Source: JBNKFQ01 sp050289385
GTDB taxonomy: Bacteria; Pseudomonadota; Gammaproteobacteria; Pseudomonadales; Porticoccaceae
Direction: 5' to 3'
Assembly: GCA_050289385.1 (NCBI GenBank)
Contig: JBNKFQ010000134.1
Coordinates: 1-64,000, forward strand
Length of the DNA: 64,000 nt
The notes beneath the pieces were generated by a model, which did not search any database, was not told the DNA's origin, and saw nothing but the letters and a program-made list of their open reading frames with translations. Made by a program: the position numbers and the translations under genes. Within the stretch, counting starts at the first letter, position 1, and every line of letters starts with the position of its first letter. Below, piece after piece: positions 9,040 through 18,270 of this stretch.

Positions 9040-10722
9040 ATGTCTGTAAAAATAAAATATATCCTGACTTTTGTTTTTCTGGCTGCAGCGGCTGGAGTCT
9101 TGTTCGTTATTGCGCCATTTGACGGCGATCAAAATGTCGTTACTGTATCGGGGGCAAGACATGTCGATCAAATGAAACTGATCACTCCCGAACAATACCG
9201 GAATATTATTCGCGACGTTTTTGGTGCGCAAATTAAAATAAACGGAAAGTTTGTGGTGCGCGGAGAACGTAAAAATGGATTGCTGGCTACAGGTGCCACC
9301 GAGATCACATTATCTTCTGTTGGATTTGAAGTGGCCGATGTCATGGCCCGCAGTATCGCATCCCAGGTGGTAAGTAAACGCCATCGCGCAGAACTGATTC
9401 CATGTGCGCCAAAGTCTGCGACGCAATTGGACGATTCATGTGCCACGGAATTTTTGTCTGCTGCCGGTCGTTTGCTGTACCGCAGGCCCCTGAGTGATAC
9501 AGAGCTGGCAAGGGAACTGGAGATCGCTCGGCTGGCGACAAACACCGACAGCGATTTTTACCGAGGTTTGGAAAAAAGTCTGGCGCACATGCTGGTGTCG
9601 CCGAATTTTATTTTTCGAATAGAACGCGCCGAGCCCGATCCCGAGGATGAAGGTCAATATCGTTTGACTGCCTATGCCAAAGCATCTCGCCTCAGCTTTT
9701 TATTGTGGAACAGCACGCCAGATATTCCTTTGCTGCAGGCTGCCGAAAACGGAGAGTTGCACACCAGTAAAGGTTTGCGTAATCAAGTGGATCGCCTGTT
9801 GCTCTCAGCTCGGATGGAAGAGGGCGTTCGAGCTTTTTTTAACGATATGCTGGCGTTTGATCAGTTTGATATTTTAACCAAAGACCTGAATCTTTTCCCC
9901 AAGTTTGGCAGCCAGGTCTCTAAAGAAATTCGCGAACAAACATTGCGTACCATTGTTGACCATCTGGTAACGCGTTCCGGAGACTATCGTGAATTGTTTA
10001 CCACGCCCCGAACGTTTTTAACGCCTTCGCTTGCGGCATTATTGCGTATTCCGTTACAACAGAAGGTAACCAATGCGCGTCCGGATCGCTGGTTACCTTA
10101 CGAGTTTCCGGCCGATGATCCGCGATCGGGATTGATTTCGCAGCCCAGCTTTGCGGTATTGCATGCCTATCCGGGCCGCACATCACCGACCTTGCGAGGC
10201 AAGGCGTTACGGCAAACCGTTTTGTGTCAGGAAGTGCCAGAACCGCCAGGGGATGTAGATTTTAATTTGGTTCGTGACACCAGTAACCCCAATTACAAAA
10301 CCATGAGACAGCGATTGAGTGCCCACGCGACTCAGCCTGCCTGCGCAGGTTGCCACAAGATCACCGACCCCATTGGCCTAGCGCTGGAAAGTTTTGATCC
10401 CGTTGGTGCATACCGTCATGCCGAAAATGGCGTGCCGATTGATACTAGTGGTGAGCTGGATGGCGTGGCCTATAGCGATGCCGCGGGTTTGGGAAAAGCT
10501 TTGCACGACAGTCCAAATACAGTGTCATGCCTGGTGAGCCGTATATATGCCTACGCTACGGGTAAAGAAATTGAGCGAGACGAGCGCAAGTGGCTTAAAG
10601 AGGTGCGTAAAAATTTTCAGGAAGACGGTTACCGGTTAAAGGCGTTGTTGCGCCGGATTGCTACCAGCGACATGTTTTATCGAGGTCAGCATCCGTCATT
10701 GCAAAAAGTGGCCGGTCGTTAG
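9040..10722 (+). CDS. DUF1592/DUF1588/DUF1585 protein with single CxxCH
   Basis: 560 residues, anchored by an N-terminal hydrophobic segment (about 6-27). Blocks visible in order are: a DUF1587-like segment near 43-60 (ITPEQYRNIIRDVFG), a DUF1595-like block near 140-165 (GRLLYRRPLSD), DUF1592 at about 170-290, DUF1588 at about 365-470 and DUF1585 at about 485-552. The haem-binding-type motif CAGCH is at 435-439 in the conserved setting PACAGCHKITDPIGLALE. These domains are abundant in Planctomycetes and also occur in some marine proteobacteria, normally next to a DUF1552 gene as here. The biochemical role is not established. Compared with planctomycete relatives, the usual N-terminal cytochrome-c domain is absent. 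Confidence 0.9.
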   Translation: MSVKIKYILTFVFLAAAAGVLFVIAPFDGDQNVVTVSGARHVDQMKLITPEQYRNIIRDVFGAQIKINGKFVVRGERKNGLLATGATEITLSSVGFEVADVMARSIASQVVSKRHRAELIPCAPKSATQLDDSCATEFLSAAGRLLYRRPLSDTELARELEIARLATNTDSDFYRGLEKSLAHMLVSPNFIFRIERAEPDPEDEGQYRLTAYAKASRLSFLLWNSTPDIPLLQAAENGELHTSKGLRNQVDRLLLSARMEEGVRAFFNDMLAFDQFDILTKDLNLFPKFGSQVSKEIREQTLRTIVDHLVTRSGDYRELFTTPRTFLTPSLAALLRIPLQQKVTNARPDRWLPYEFPADDPRSGLISQPSFAVLHAYPGRTSPTLRGKALRQTVLCQEVPEPPGDVDFNLVRDTSNPNYKTMRQRLSAHATQPACAGCHKITDPIGLALESFDPVGAYRHAENGVPIDTSGELDGVAYSDAAGLGKALHDSPNTVSCLVSRIYAYATGKEIERDERKWLKEVRKNFQEDGYRLKALLRRIATSDMFYRGQHPSLQKVAGR

Positions 10723-10799
10723 TTCCGGGTTGCGTGCCAGGGACTTTGATTGCCCGTCTTTTATGCATGTAACAATAATGTACAGCAGGAGTATGAACA

Positions 10800-12128
10800 A
10801 TGAATCACAAATCGGTTAATCGCAGGCGGGTGTTGCGAGGCATGATGCGTGGTACGGCTTTTGGTCTGGGCTTGCCTTTGCTGGATTTGTTTTTAAATGA
10901 CAACGGTAATGCCCTGGCTTCAGGTGACGATATGCCGGTGTGTTTTGGCACATGGAATTGGGGGTTGGGTTTTACTTATGGCACCTGGGTGCCAAATAAA
11001 ACCGGTTCGGATTATGAGCTGCCCGGACAGCTAAAGTCGCTGTCGCCCATAAAAGATAAAATAAATATTTACAGTGGTATGCAGGTATTTCTTGAAGGGC
11101 CCAATCAGGTTCATTTTAGTGGTCCGCAATGCATTATGACCGGCAGAGCAACCGATATGTCGGCTGGCTACGGCCACAGTATAGATAATGTTATTGCAGA
11201 AAAACTTCGAGTACGTACGCGCTTTCCATCTGTCAGTGTGAGTTGCAGCGGTAAACCGACTTACTCCTGGTCGGCCAAAAAAGATACGGGTATTACACCG
11301 GCAGAGATATCACCGTTGGCCTTGTACAACCGAATTTTTGGCGCCGGGTTTCAGGACCCCAATGCGGACGGGTTTACGCCTGACCCCAAAGTGATGTTGC
11401 GGCACAGTTTGTTGTCGTATGTGGCTGACGAGCGGCAAGCCTTGGTCAAAGAAGTCGGGGCTGATGATCGAGTGCGCCTGGACGGTTTTTTCAGTTCAAT
11501 GCGCGACCTGGAACAACGGCTTGCCCTGGAACTGGAAAAACCCAAACCGCTGGCCGCCTGTTCACCCATGACTGACAAGCCGGAACGAAATTCGTCCAGT
11601 GTGATTTTACCCGATGTGCTGGCAACCCACGATTTGATGGCAGACATTATTTGCCATGCGCTTTCTTGCGGGCAGACCCGTATTTTTAATATGGCAATAG
11701 ATCGCGATGTAGTACTGCCCGGGGACCCAACCAATAATCACGTCTATTCACACGAAGAACCAACCGATCCGAAGCTGGGTTACCAACCTATGTGTTACTG
11801 GTTTGCCGATAAATATATGCAATCGTTCCAGTATTTGGTGTCGCAGCTGGACAAGGTAAAAGAGGGTGACAGTACCCTGTTGGACAGAACCTTGATTATG
11901 GCTTACACCGACCATGGCGATGCACGACTGCACTCGGTTGTTGAGATGCCGCTGTTAACCGCTGGCGGTGCAGGTGGCGGCATGAAAAATGGCATGCATA
12001 TCAGAGCCGATGGCGACGCCTGCACTAGAGTTGGATTTACCTGTCAACAGGCGCTGGGTTTATCGGTGAGCAGTTGGGGCGCAGATGCCAATCGGGTTAC
12101 TCGCCCCTTTACTGAAGTGTTGAGTTAA
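10800..12128 (+). CDS. DUF1552 family protein with Tat-like signal
   Basis: 442 residues. The N-terminus has a twin-arginine-like stretch (NRRRVLRGMMRG) and a hydrophobic segment to about residue 40. The body matches DUF1552: HFSGPQCIMTGRATDM near 109 and DSTLLDRTLIMAYTDHGDAR near 355, reminiscent of the sulfatase-like DUF1501 group. Its partner in most genomes is the DUF1592-type protein, which lies 77 bp upstream here. Together they probably act outside the cytoplasm. The reaction is unknown. The Tat-like signal suggests export in a folded, possibly cofactor-loaded state, which is an inference. Confidence 0.9.
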   Translation: MNHKSVNRRRVLRGMMRGTAFGLGLPLLDLFLNDNGNALASGDDMPVCFGTWNWGLGFTYGTWVPNKTGSDYELPGQLKSLSPIKDKINIYSGMQVFLEGPNQVHFSGPQCIMTGRATDMSAGYGHSIDNVIAEKLRVRTRFPSVSVSCSGKPTYSWSAKKDTGITPAEISPLALYNRIFGAGFQDPNADGFTPDPKVMLRHSLLSYVADERQALVKEVGADDRVRLDGFFSSMRDLEQRLALELEKPKPLAACSPMTDKPERNSSSVILPDVLATHDLMADIICHALSCGQTRIFNMAIDRDVVLPGDPTNNHVYSHEEPTDPKLGYQPMCYWFADKYMQSFQYLVSQLDKVKEGDSTLLDRTLIMAYTDHGDARLHSVVEMPLLTAGGAGGGMKNGMHIRADGDACTRVGFTCQQALGLSVSSWGADANRVTRPFTEVLS

Positions 12129-12182
12129 AGCCTTGAGTTTTAGAACAGGAATTGGTGTGAGTGCTGACAGAGAATTGAATTT

Positions 12183-13577
12183 ATGAGCAGGCAAAGAATT
12201 TGGGTGTTTGGCAATATCCTGTTGTGTGTTGTCGCGGCAAATGGATGGTGTAATGATATCAATGGTAATTCCAGCACCGTTGCCCCATATTCCACACCAC
12301 CCGGAATAGTTTTAATTGATGTTGTACGCGAAATTGCCGGTTCAAGACCAATTGGGCTGTGGACACAAATTGGCGGAGCTGGCGGTGAGACGCTGTACGT
12401 ATTTGACCGGGATGATAACAGCGCGTCTACCTGTGCCACCGATTGTGCCCGGGATTTTGTTCCGGTAATTGCTGGGCCAAATGCTGTTGCTCCCATGCAC
12501 TGGTCGTTGATACCGATTGACGGAGGTAAGCAACAATGGGCCTACAGGGGTAAGCCACTTTATCGCTTTACGCTCGAAACTCGACAAGATGAGGTTATAA
12601 AAAACCTGATCGAAGAGCAGTTTAAGGACGACACGACCGATCTGATCTCTGCCCAGACAAAAGATACCAAATCTAAACAAGAGCAAAAGCAAAAGTTATT
12701 GCCGCCTGCCGGTTGGCAGGTCGCCAGGTTTGATCTCGCCCTTGAAAACGAGCTGCCAACCGCCGTTAATGTACGCACTATTGCCGCAGCCAGTCTCTCC
12801 GGTTTGGTAGATGCCAATGGTATGACCTTGTATGCATTTGCTGGTGGAGAAGAGGCTCTCGAATCTTGTGGTTTGGTATGTCTGGAAAAAAGGGTTCCAC
12901 TTGCCGCCGCGGAGCTGGCTAATGCCCTGGGTGATTTCAGCCCGATACGTAGAAAAGATGGCACAAGGCAGTGGGCATGGCGAGGCGCACCACTTTATAC
13001 CTACAGTGACGATCAGTTGGCAGGCGATATCAGTGGTGTCAAGACGGCCGGGGTCAATGATGTTGAAAACGAAATAGACCCGCGCTGGTATATACCGGAA
13101 ATCGCAAGACACTTTATGCCCCGGGCAGTCACTCTCGGTAAAGACCTGGTCAGAGATTTGATTTTTCGGCTTGATGGTCACCCTCTTTACAGTCGATATA
13201 TCCATCAATTTGTATCCACTCCTGGCAGTGAACTGTATCAGCTTTATTATCGGGGAAAAGAGCTGGGAATAAAGGGGTGTGACAAGGCATGCGAAAAAAC
13301 CTGGCACCCCTATGTAGCTTCTGATAGCGAGCAATCTCAAAGTTACTGGGAAATTTATGAGCGTGAAAATGGCATTCGTCAGTGGGCTTATAAAGGATTT
13401 CCGTTGTATACAAACAGCAAGGATGAGGCCTTTGGCCAAGCAACACAGAGTCATATCTTTGACTATATCGGAGCTGGTGAAAATCGCTATGATCCGACTG
13501 AAATCATTGTGGATTATGACAAGGCGATGGTTGACTCTTTTTTCCCGGCATTAGTCTGGCGAGTGAGTAAGCCGTAG
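12183..13577 (+). CDS. Secreted protein with three PF03640-like repeats
   Basis: 464 residues with a signal peptide (about 1-22). Three repeats of the 'secreted repeat of unknown function' type (PF03640, Lipoprotein_15) are visible at roughly 45-125, 200-280 and 320-420. Each contains a TLY or PLY strand, a CxxxC pair (CATDC, CGLVC, CDKAC) and a closing QWAY/QWAW.G.PLY signature. A charged, lysine-rich linker lies between repeats 1 and 2 near 160-175. It follows the DUF1552 gene by 54 bp on the same strand. The paired cysteines in every unit could make disulfides or bind a metal. No function can be assigned. Confidence 0.82.
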   Translation: MSRQRIWVFGNILLCVVAANGWCNDINGNSSTVAPYSTPPGIVLIDVVREIAGSRPIGLWTQIGGAGGETLYVFDRDDNSASTCATDCARDFVPVIAGPNAVAPMHWSLIPIDGGKQQWAYRGKPLYRFTLETRQDEVIKNLIEEQFKDDTTDLISAQTKDTKSKQEQKQKLLPPAGWQVARFDLALENELPTAVNVRTIAAASLSGLVDANGMTLYAFAGGEEALESCGLVCLEKRVPLAAAELANALGDFSPIRRKDGTRQWAWRGAPLYTYSDDQLAGDISGVKTAGVNDVENEIDPRWYIPEIARHFMPRAVTLGKDLVRDLIFRLDGHPLYSRYIHQFVSTPGSELYQLYYRGKELGIKGCDKACEKTWHPYVASDSEQSQSYWEIYERENGIRQWAYKGFPLYTNSKDEAFGQATQSHIFDYIGAGENRYDPTEIIVDYDKAMVDSFFPALVWRVSKP

Positions 13578-13668
13578 ATCTCAGAAGTGTGCGCTTTGAC
13601 CGCGAATCGGTTTTGACAGGTTGTATGAGTTGCGAGACATCCATGTTTAAAAAATTGTACATCTTTTT

Positions 13669-13710
13669 CCGGTAGGCGCAGTATTACTCGGCCCACCGGC
13701 TTTGCTTTTT
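13669..13710 (+). terminator. Terminator-like hairpin
   Basis: CCGGTAGGC at 13669-13677 pairs with GCCCACCGG at 13691-13699 with one mismatch, followed within a few bases by a T-rich tract (13701-13710). It lies about 90 bp after the PF03640-like gene and would close the preceding transcription unit. Confidence 0.5.
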
Positions 13711-13850
13711 AAAAAAACTCTTTCTAAACTAATGTCTTGTCGGTATTGGCACGATGTTTGCTTTAGGCGTGGTTAGTGCTGCGTTGGCAACTGGCCTGAT
13801 ACGTTGTGCGGCTGGTCTGCCGGGTGGCTAAACTGTTTTTGGAGGAATAT

Positions 13851-15425
13851 ATGATTGTCCGCCTTGTTTGTGGTTTTATACCAAAGGTAATGATTGGATC
13901 TTTGCTTGTTGTTACGTCTTTTGTTCAGGCTGATGAAAAATGTACTGCACTTCTCAACCTCGAGCTCGATGACACTGTTATAACTGCAGCGGGGGTAACG
14001 TCTCCCTCAAGTGCACCGGAAGAGATATCCACTCTTGCGGGTAAGCCCAACGTGTTTGGTACCTCTACAATCACTTTGTCAAAACCGTTTTGTCGTGTGA
14101 CCGCCACGATTAAATCCACGGTGAAGTCCAATATAAAAATTGAGGTATGGTTGCCGTCACCTGACCAATGGAATGGAAAGTACCTTGGTACTGGCAATGG
14201 TGGGGCAGCGGGGCGAATGTTGTACACGTATCTGGCGAGCGGGCTGGAGCGTGGCTATGCCACTGCCCATACCGATATGGGGACCAGCACTCCGGAAGGC
14301 CCACCCGGTTTTGATTTCGGGGTCGGTGAATTAGAGAAGGTAAAGGACTGGTCCTGGCGTTCTACTCACCTTATGACTGTCAAGGCAAAGAAAATTGTTT
14401 CTGCTTATTATCGTGAATCGTCAAAAAACAGCTATTTTTATGGCTGTTCTACCGGCGGGCACCAGGCGCTGGCCGAGGCGCAAAAATATCCACAGGACTA
14501 CGACGGCATTATCGCCGGCGCACCTGCACATAATCGTACTAACCTGCATATGAGTTTTCTCTGGGCTGCCAACGCCTGGCATCAAGCCGGACTGACGCCA
14601 GCCGACGCGGCGTTGGTGAACAGAAGCGTATTGCAAGCTTGTGATGGCATGGATGGTATTGTTGATGGTGTTCTCGATGATCCGCGCCGTTGCCAATTTG
14701 ATCCCGGGCAGCTCTTGTGCGGCGACGACAGTAATAAAAGTTGTTTAAACAGCGACCAGGTCGATGCCTTGAGAAAAATATATTCAGGTCCGGTTGATCC
14801 TGCGACGGGTCAAGAGATATACCCGGGGATTACTCCAGGTTCCGAATCAGGTCTGTGGTGGTTGTTTAAACCCTACCAGGAAATGTGGGGCAAGCAGGGT
14901 GGATTGCTGGGCTGGTCAAACAGCTATCAATGGGAAAACAATGGCATGGATTTTGATTTCGACAAAGACGCCAAACAATTTAATGAAAGCCTCGGGCCAT
15001 TGGTAAACTACACCGACGCTGAATTAACAGGTTTTCGCAAACGAGGTGGCAAATTGTTGCTATCCCACGGCTGGGCGGACAGCCTGATTCCGGCGCAGGA
15101 TCTGGTGAATTACTATGAACAAATTGAAGGCAAGGCAGGTAGTAGGGAAGAAGCCCGTAAATTTGCGCGCCTTTTCACCGTGCCAGGTCTGAGGCACTGC
15201 TCAAGAGGCCCTGGCCCCAATCGTTTTGATCTGCTTTCAGCGCTGGATCGTTGGGTGAGTACCGGGCAACCGCCAAAACGGATTGTTGCAACAAAATTCA
15301 GGGACGACGACCCGACTCAGGGGGTAGCCAAAACCCGACCGCTCTGCGCCTATCCGAAAGTGGCGCGATGGAATGGCACGGGCAGTGTCAACAGTGCAGA
15401 CAATTTCAGCTGCGTTTCACCCTGA
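13851..15425 (+). CDS. Tannase / feruloyl esterase family protein
   Basis: A secreted alpha/beta-hydrolase of the tannase/feruloyl-esterase family, 524 residues from ATG 13851. I chose this start because TTTTTGGAGGAATAT gives an ideal ribosome site and the signal peptide then begins at once; an upstream in-frame start at 13806 would add 15 residues. The nucleophile elbow GCSTGGHQ places Ser at residue 200. The acid is probably the Asp in HGWADSLIPAQD and the base the His in GLRHCSRGPG. The Cys next to the Ser and the Cys after the His are the pair that forms a conserved disulfide in this family. Members hydrolyse ester bonds of gallate, ferulate or similar phenolic or terephthalate-type esters; which one applies here cannot be read from the sequence. 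Confidence 0.9.
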   Translation: MIVRLVCGFIPKVMIGSLLVVTSFVQADEKCTALLNLELDDTVITAAGVTSPSSAPEEISTLAGKPNVFGTSTITLSKPFCRVTATIKSTVKSNIKIEVWLPSPDQWNGKYLGTGNGGAAGRMLYTYLASGLERGYATAHTDMGTSTPEGPPGFDFGVGELEKVKDWSWRSTHLMTVKAKKIVSAYYRESSKNSYFYGCSTGGHQALAEAQKYPQDYDGIIAGAPAHNRTNLHMSFLWAANAWHQAGLTPADAALVNRSVLQACDGMDGIVDGVLDDPRRCQFDPGQLLCGDDSNKSCLNSDQVDALRKIYSGPVDPATGQEIYPGITPGSESGLWWLFKPYQEMWGKQGGLLGWSNSYQWENNGMDFDFDKDAKQFNESLGPLVNYTDAELTGFRKRGGKLLLSHGWADSLIPAQDLVNYYEQIEGKAGSREEARKFARLFTVPGLRHCSRGPGPNRFDLLSALDRWVSTGQPPKRIVATKFRDDDPTQGVAKTRPLCAYPKVARWNGTGSVNSADNFSCVSP

Positions 15426-15558
15426 CTGTCCCCTCGGGTTCAGGCATTTGATATCGGTCGGTTGCGTACCGGGCAGGGGAGGGACACCCTGACCCGGTTG
15501 GCAAACGGGTGAATCTTCGTTGATAATTGCCCGCAAACGCCAGAAAACCCACATTCTC

Positions 15559-16371
15559 ATGAATCAATCGTTTAGCAACAATCTCAAATTGCTGTGCAGT
15601 CACTTCGGGTCAATTTCTGATGTCTGTCGGCGCATAGGTATCAATCGAACCCAGTTCAATAAATACCTCAGCGGCCAGATTGTTCCGTCGGCCCGTAATC
15701 TGAAGCGTATTTGTGATTTTTTCGGCGTTGAGGACCATGAAATTCTTGGCCCCAACGAAGAGTTTCGCAAAATTATCGCAGCCAGCGGTTCGGTTGATCG
15801 CGCCGAGCAACGTGACTCCTTTTTCAGTAAATTGCAAGCCGCATCATCAGCCAGTGTTTCGCCCATGCAAAATTACGTTGGCTACTACTACGAGTACTAT
15901 TTTTCTCTGGGGTTTCCCGGAAAGATACTCAAATCACTGGTGCAGATGTATCCGCATGAGGGGCAGCTTGCTTACACCAGAATCGAACGGTTGGTGGGGA
16001 TGGATGTTCGCGGGAGTTCATCGCACTGTAAATACGAAGGCAGAGTGCTGTTTCTGAAAGACCGGATCACTCTGATCGATATGGAACAGCTTACCGGCAA
16101 TGAGGTTACCCAGACCGTTTTATACCCGGCCTACCTCAACAAGATAGATCGACTGATGGGTATCAAACTGGGTGTGTCGGCCAGAAGCAGCCGCGAGCCA
16201 GCGGCTACCCGTGTGCTCTACCAGTATCAGGGCGCCTCGTGCAGTTTTCGCAAGCTGTTTCGGGAGTGCGGCCTCTATGATGCCGACAGTATGCTGATTG
16301 ACCGCGATATCAAAGAGCTGATCAGCAATGACAAGGACGATAACGATTCCTTGTTTTCGGCGCGGATATAG
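15559..16371 (+). CDS. XRE-type helix-turn-helix regulator
   Basis: About 270 residues from ATG 15559; an upstream in-frame start at 15520 adds 13 residues. The N-terminal 65 residues form an XRE-like helix-turn-helix (ISDVCRRIGINRTQFNKYLSG, then SARNLKRICDFFGV). The remaining 200 residues are not recognised. They contain no transmembrane segment and look like a globular sensor domain (YYEYYFSLGFPGKILKSL). A perfect inverted repeat at 16408-16430, just after the stop and upstream of the following hydrolase gene, is a candidate operator. No clear ribosome site is visible at either start. Confidence 0.8.
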   Translation: MNQSFSNNLKLLCSHFGSISDVCRRIGINRTQFNKYLSGQIVPSARNLKRICDFFGVEDHEILGPNEEFRKIIAASGSVDRAEQRDSFFSKLQAASSASVSPMQNYVGYYYEYYFSLGFPGKILKSLVQMYPHEGQLAYTRIERLVGMDVRGSSSHCKYEGRVLFLKDRITLIDMEQLTGNEVTQTVLYPAYLNKIDRLMGIKLGVSARSSREPAATRVLYQYQGASCSFRKLFRECGLYDADSMLIDRDIKELISNDKDDNDSLFSARI

Positions 16372-16407
16372 ACATCTCAGGGCTATCAATACCCGCTTTT
16401 GCACATA

Positions 16408-16430
16408 AATGGCGCACTATGTGCGCCATT
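16408..16430. promoter_or_regulatory. Perfect inverted repeat, candidate operator
   Basis: AATGGCGCAC (16408-16417) and GTGCGCCATT (16421-16430) are exact inverted copies around a TAT centre. A further half copy, GTGCGCCA, follows at 16431-16438. No T-run follows, so a terminator is less likely. It sits 180 bp upstream of the serine hydrolase gene and 37 bp after the XRE regulator gene, which makes an operator for that regulator plausible but unproven. Confidence 0.45.
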
Positions 16431-16610
16431 GTGCGCCACCTGAGAAGTTCCCGTCGCAGCCTCAGGCACTCATAATGCTGACTTCTTTCCGGCGAGTTGT
16501 TGGTTTTAAGTGCTCGCCTCGCACAGAGATGTGTACCCGTCAAAAGACTTTGTTCGCCTTCAAGCCTGCTATGGTGATGGCAGCCTGAACATCTTCAATG
16601 AGGATCCAAA

Positions 16611-18101
16611 ATGAAGAAGATATCCACTTTGCTACCTGATATTTCGGTTCGCACAAAACGTACGTTAGTGTTGACCGGCGCCCTGGTTTCACTGTGTGTC
16701 GGTACGTCTGCCACCGCCGGTTCGGCATCCACCGCCGCACAGGATGCACGCATTGATAAGGTTTTTGCCGAGTGGGACCACAACGATTCACCAGGGTGTC
16801 GAGCCTTTGCGTTTCAGGATGGCGACATCATTCTGAACAAGGGTTACGGCATGGCCGACCTGGAATGGAACCAGCCGATTGGCCCGGACACCGTATTTTA
16901 CCTCGCCTCAACCTCCAAACAGTTCGCGGCGGCCAGCATTGCCTTGCTGGTGCTGGACGGCAAGCTGGATATGGAAGACGACGTTCGCAAGTACATTCCT
17001 GAACTGCCCGATTTTGGCAAGACGATTCGAGTCAAGCATCTGGTGCATCATACATCGGGCTTGCGCGACCTGTTCGGGCTCAAAATGATTCGCGGCGACC
17101 TGTTGCCCGGGCTGGGTGGCAACCAGGAACTGGTGGAGTTGATGAGCCACCAGACCCATCTCAATTTTGACCCCGGTACTGACTGGTCCTACAGCAACAG
17201 CGGGTATGTGTTGATGTCGGTGCTGGTGGAGCGCGTGTCCGGCAAAACCCTGGCGCAATTTGCCGACGAGCGCATCTTCAGGCCGCTGGGCATGACGCGA
17301 ACACACTTTGACGACAACCACCGAAAAATTGTGCGTGAGCGAGCGCGCAGTTACATCAAGGGGGAAAACGGCGAATGGTTGCGTTGGGTAAAAGTGATTG
17401 ACGCCACCGGTGACGGCAACCTGTTGTCGACGGTCGCGGATTTGCAGCGCTGGGACGAAAACTTTTATAACCCGAAAGTGGGTGGCAAGGAATTTATCAA
17501 TTTGATACAAACTCCAGCCACGGGCCGGGTTATGGGCAATGCCAAATACGCTTTTGGTCTTGCTGTAGACGACTCTTATCGCGGCTTGAACACCGTACAT
17601 CACGGTGGCTCTTTTATGGGCTTCCGTATTCAGCTAATGCGCTTTCCAGACCAGCATTTTTCGTCGGGCGTGTTGTGCAATGCAGGCAACGTAAATTCAA
17701 CAGAATTGTCGTATCGCATAGCGGATATTTACCTGGAAGATCAACTGGGGCCAGAAGAGAAAAAAGAGGATAAAAAAACCGATAATAATAAAAATGTTGC
17801 ATCGAACATGTCATCGACAGACATGGGAAAATTTGTTGGCACATACTACAGTCCGGAACTGGATGTGGAAGCAAATGTCGACGTGAAGAACGGCGAAATG
17901 ACAATATCCGGCACTGGAATTCTGAACGGAAAACTGATTCCCCTGGCCGGTGGAAAGCTGGCGCTGGAGTACGCCAACAAGCGTCATCCCCAAGCCCCCG
18001 ATGGTGACGTAGTCGCCGTCACGGGGGAGTCTGGACAGGTAGAGGCGCTGGTTATGGATCTGGGTGGTATCAAGAACTTCCATATGAACAAAACCCGCTG
18101 A
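16611..18101 (+). CDS. Serine beta-lactamase-like hydrolase (class C / PBP4* fold)
   Basis: 496 residues with a signal region ending near residue 38. The beta-lactamase/transpeptidase fold is shown by the nucleophile motif STSK (Ser100-Lys103), the tyrosine motif YSNSG near 197, and HHGGSF near 330 in place of KTG. A C-terminal lipocalin-like region (about 400-496) follows a lysine-rich linker. Family members are esterases, D-aminopeptidases or penicillin-binding-type enzymes rather than true resistance enzymes. It is a close paralogue of the hydrolase at 47866-49314: both share the order DxxF..W....SPGC, NGYGMA/KGYGMA and FY.ASTSK. It probably acts in the periplasm. Confidence 0.9.
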   Translation: MKKISTLLPDISVRTKRTLVLTGALVSLCVGTSATAGSASTAAQDARIDKVFAEWDHNDSPGCRAFAFQDGDIILNKGYGMADLEWNQPIGPDTVFYLASTSKQFAAASIALLVLDGKLDMEDDVRKYIPELPDFGKTIRVKHLVHHTSGLRDLFGLKMIRGDLLPGLGGNQELVELMSHQTHLNFDPGTDWSYSNSGYVLMSVLVERVSGKTLAQFADERIFRPLGMTRTHFDDNHRKIVRERARSYIKGENGEWLRWVKVIDATGDGNLLSTVADLQRWDENFYNPKVGGKEFINLIQTPATGRVMGNAKYAFGLAVDDSYRGLNTVHHGGSFMGFRIQLMRFPDQHFSSGVLCNAGNVNSTELSYRIADIYLEDQLGPEEKKEDKKTDNNKNVASNMSSTDMGKFVGTYYSPELDVEANVDVKNGEMTISGTGILNGKLIPLAGGKLALEYANKRHPQAPDGDVVAVTGESGQVEALVMDLGGIKNFHMNKTR

Positions 18102-18110
18102 CCTGTACCA

Positions 18111-18147
18111 AAACAGCCATAAATGACAATCTATGGCTGTTTTTTTC
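18111..18147 (+). terminator. Intrinsic terminator
   Basis: AAACAGCCATA (18111-18121) pairs perfectly with TATGGCTGTTT (18132-18142), followed by a run of T to 18146. It lies 10 bp after the serine hydrolase stop and should end its transcript. Confidence 0.9.
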
Positions 18148-18270
18148 ACACCTGAATGGCAAGTCATCGAGCTTGCCATCGCCTCTTCTGCGGCCCTGCA
18201 GAACTCTCGACAGAATTGTGTCAAAATCTACCTTTCCAATATGTCATTGACCATAGTGGCCCCTTCTTGA

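Noticed and set aside
12696..13454. 252-codon minus-strand frame
   Set aside because: Antisense to the PF03640-like gene, whose repeats and signal peptide clearly mark the coding strand.
16908..17603. 231-codon minus-strand frame
   Set aside because: Antisense to the serine hydrolase gene with its intact STSK and YSNSG motifs.
16611..18101. Antibiotic-resistance beta-lactamase
   Set aside because: It has the fold but with HxG instead of KTG and a C-terminal extra domain typical of esterase or peptidase-like members; no resistance role is supported.
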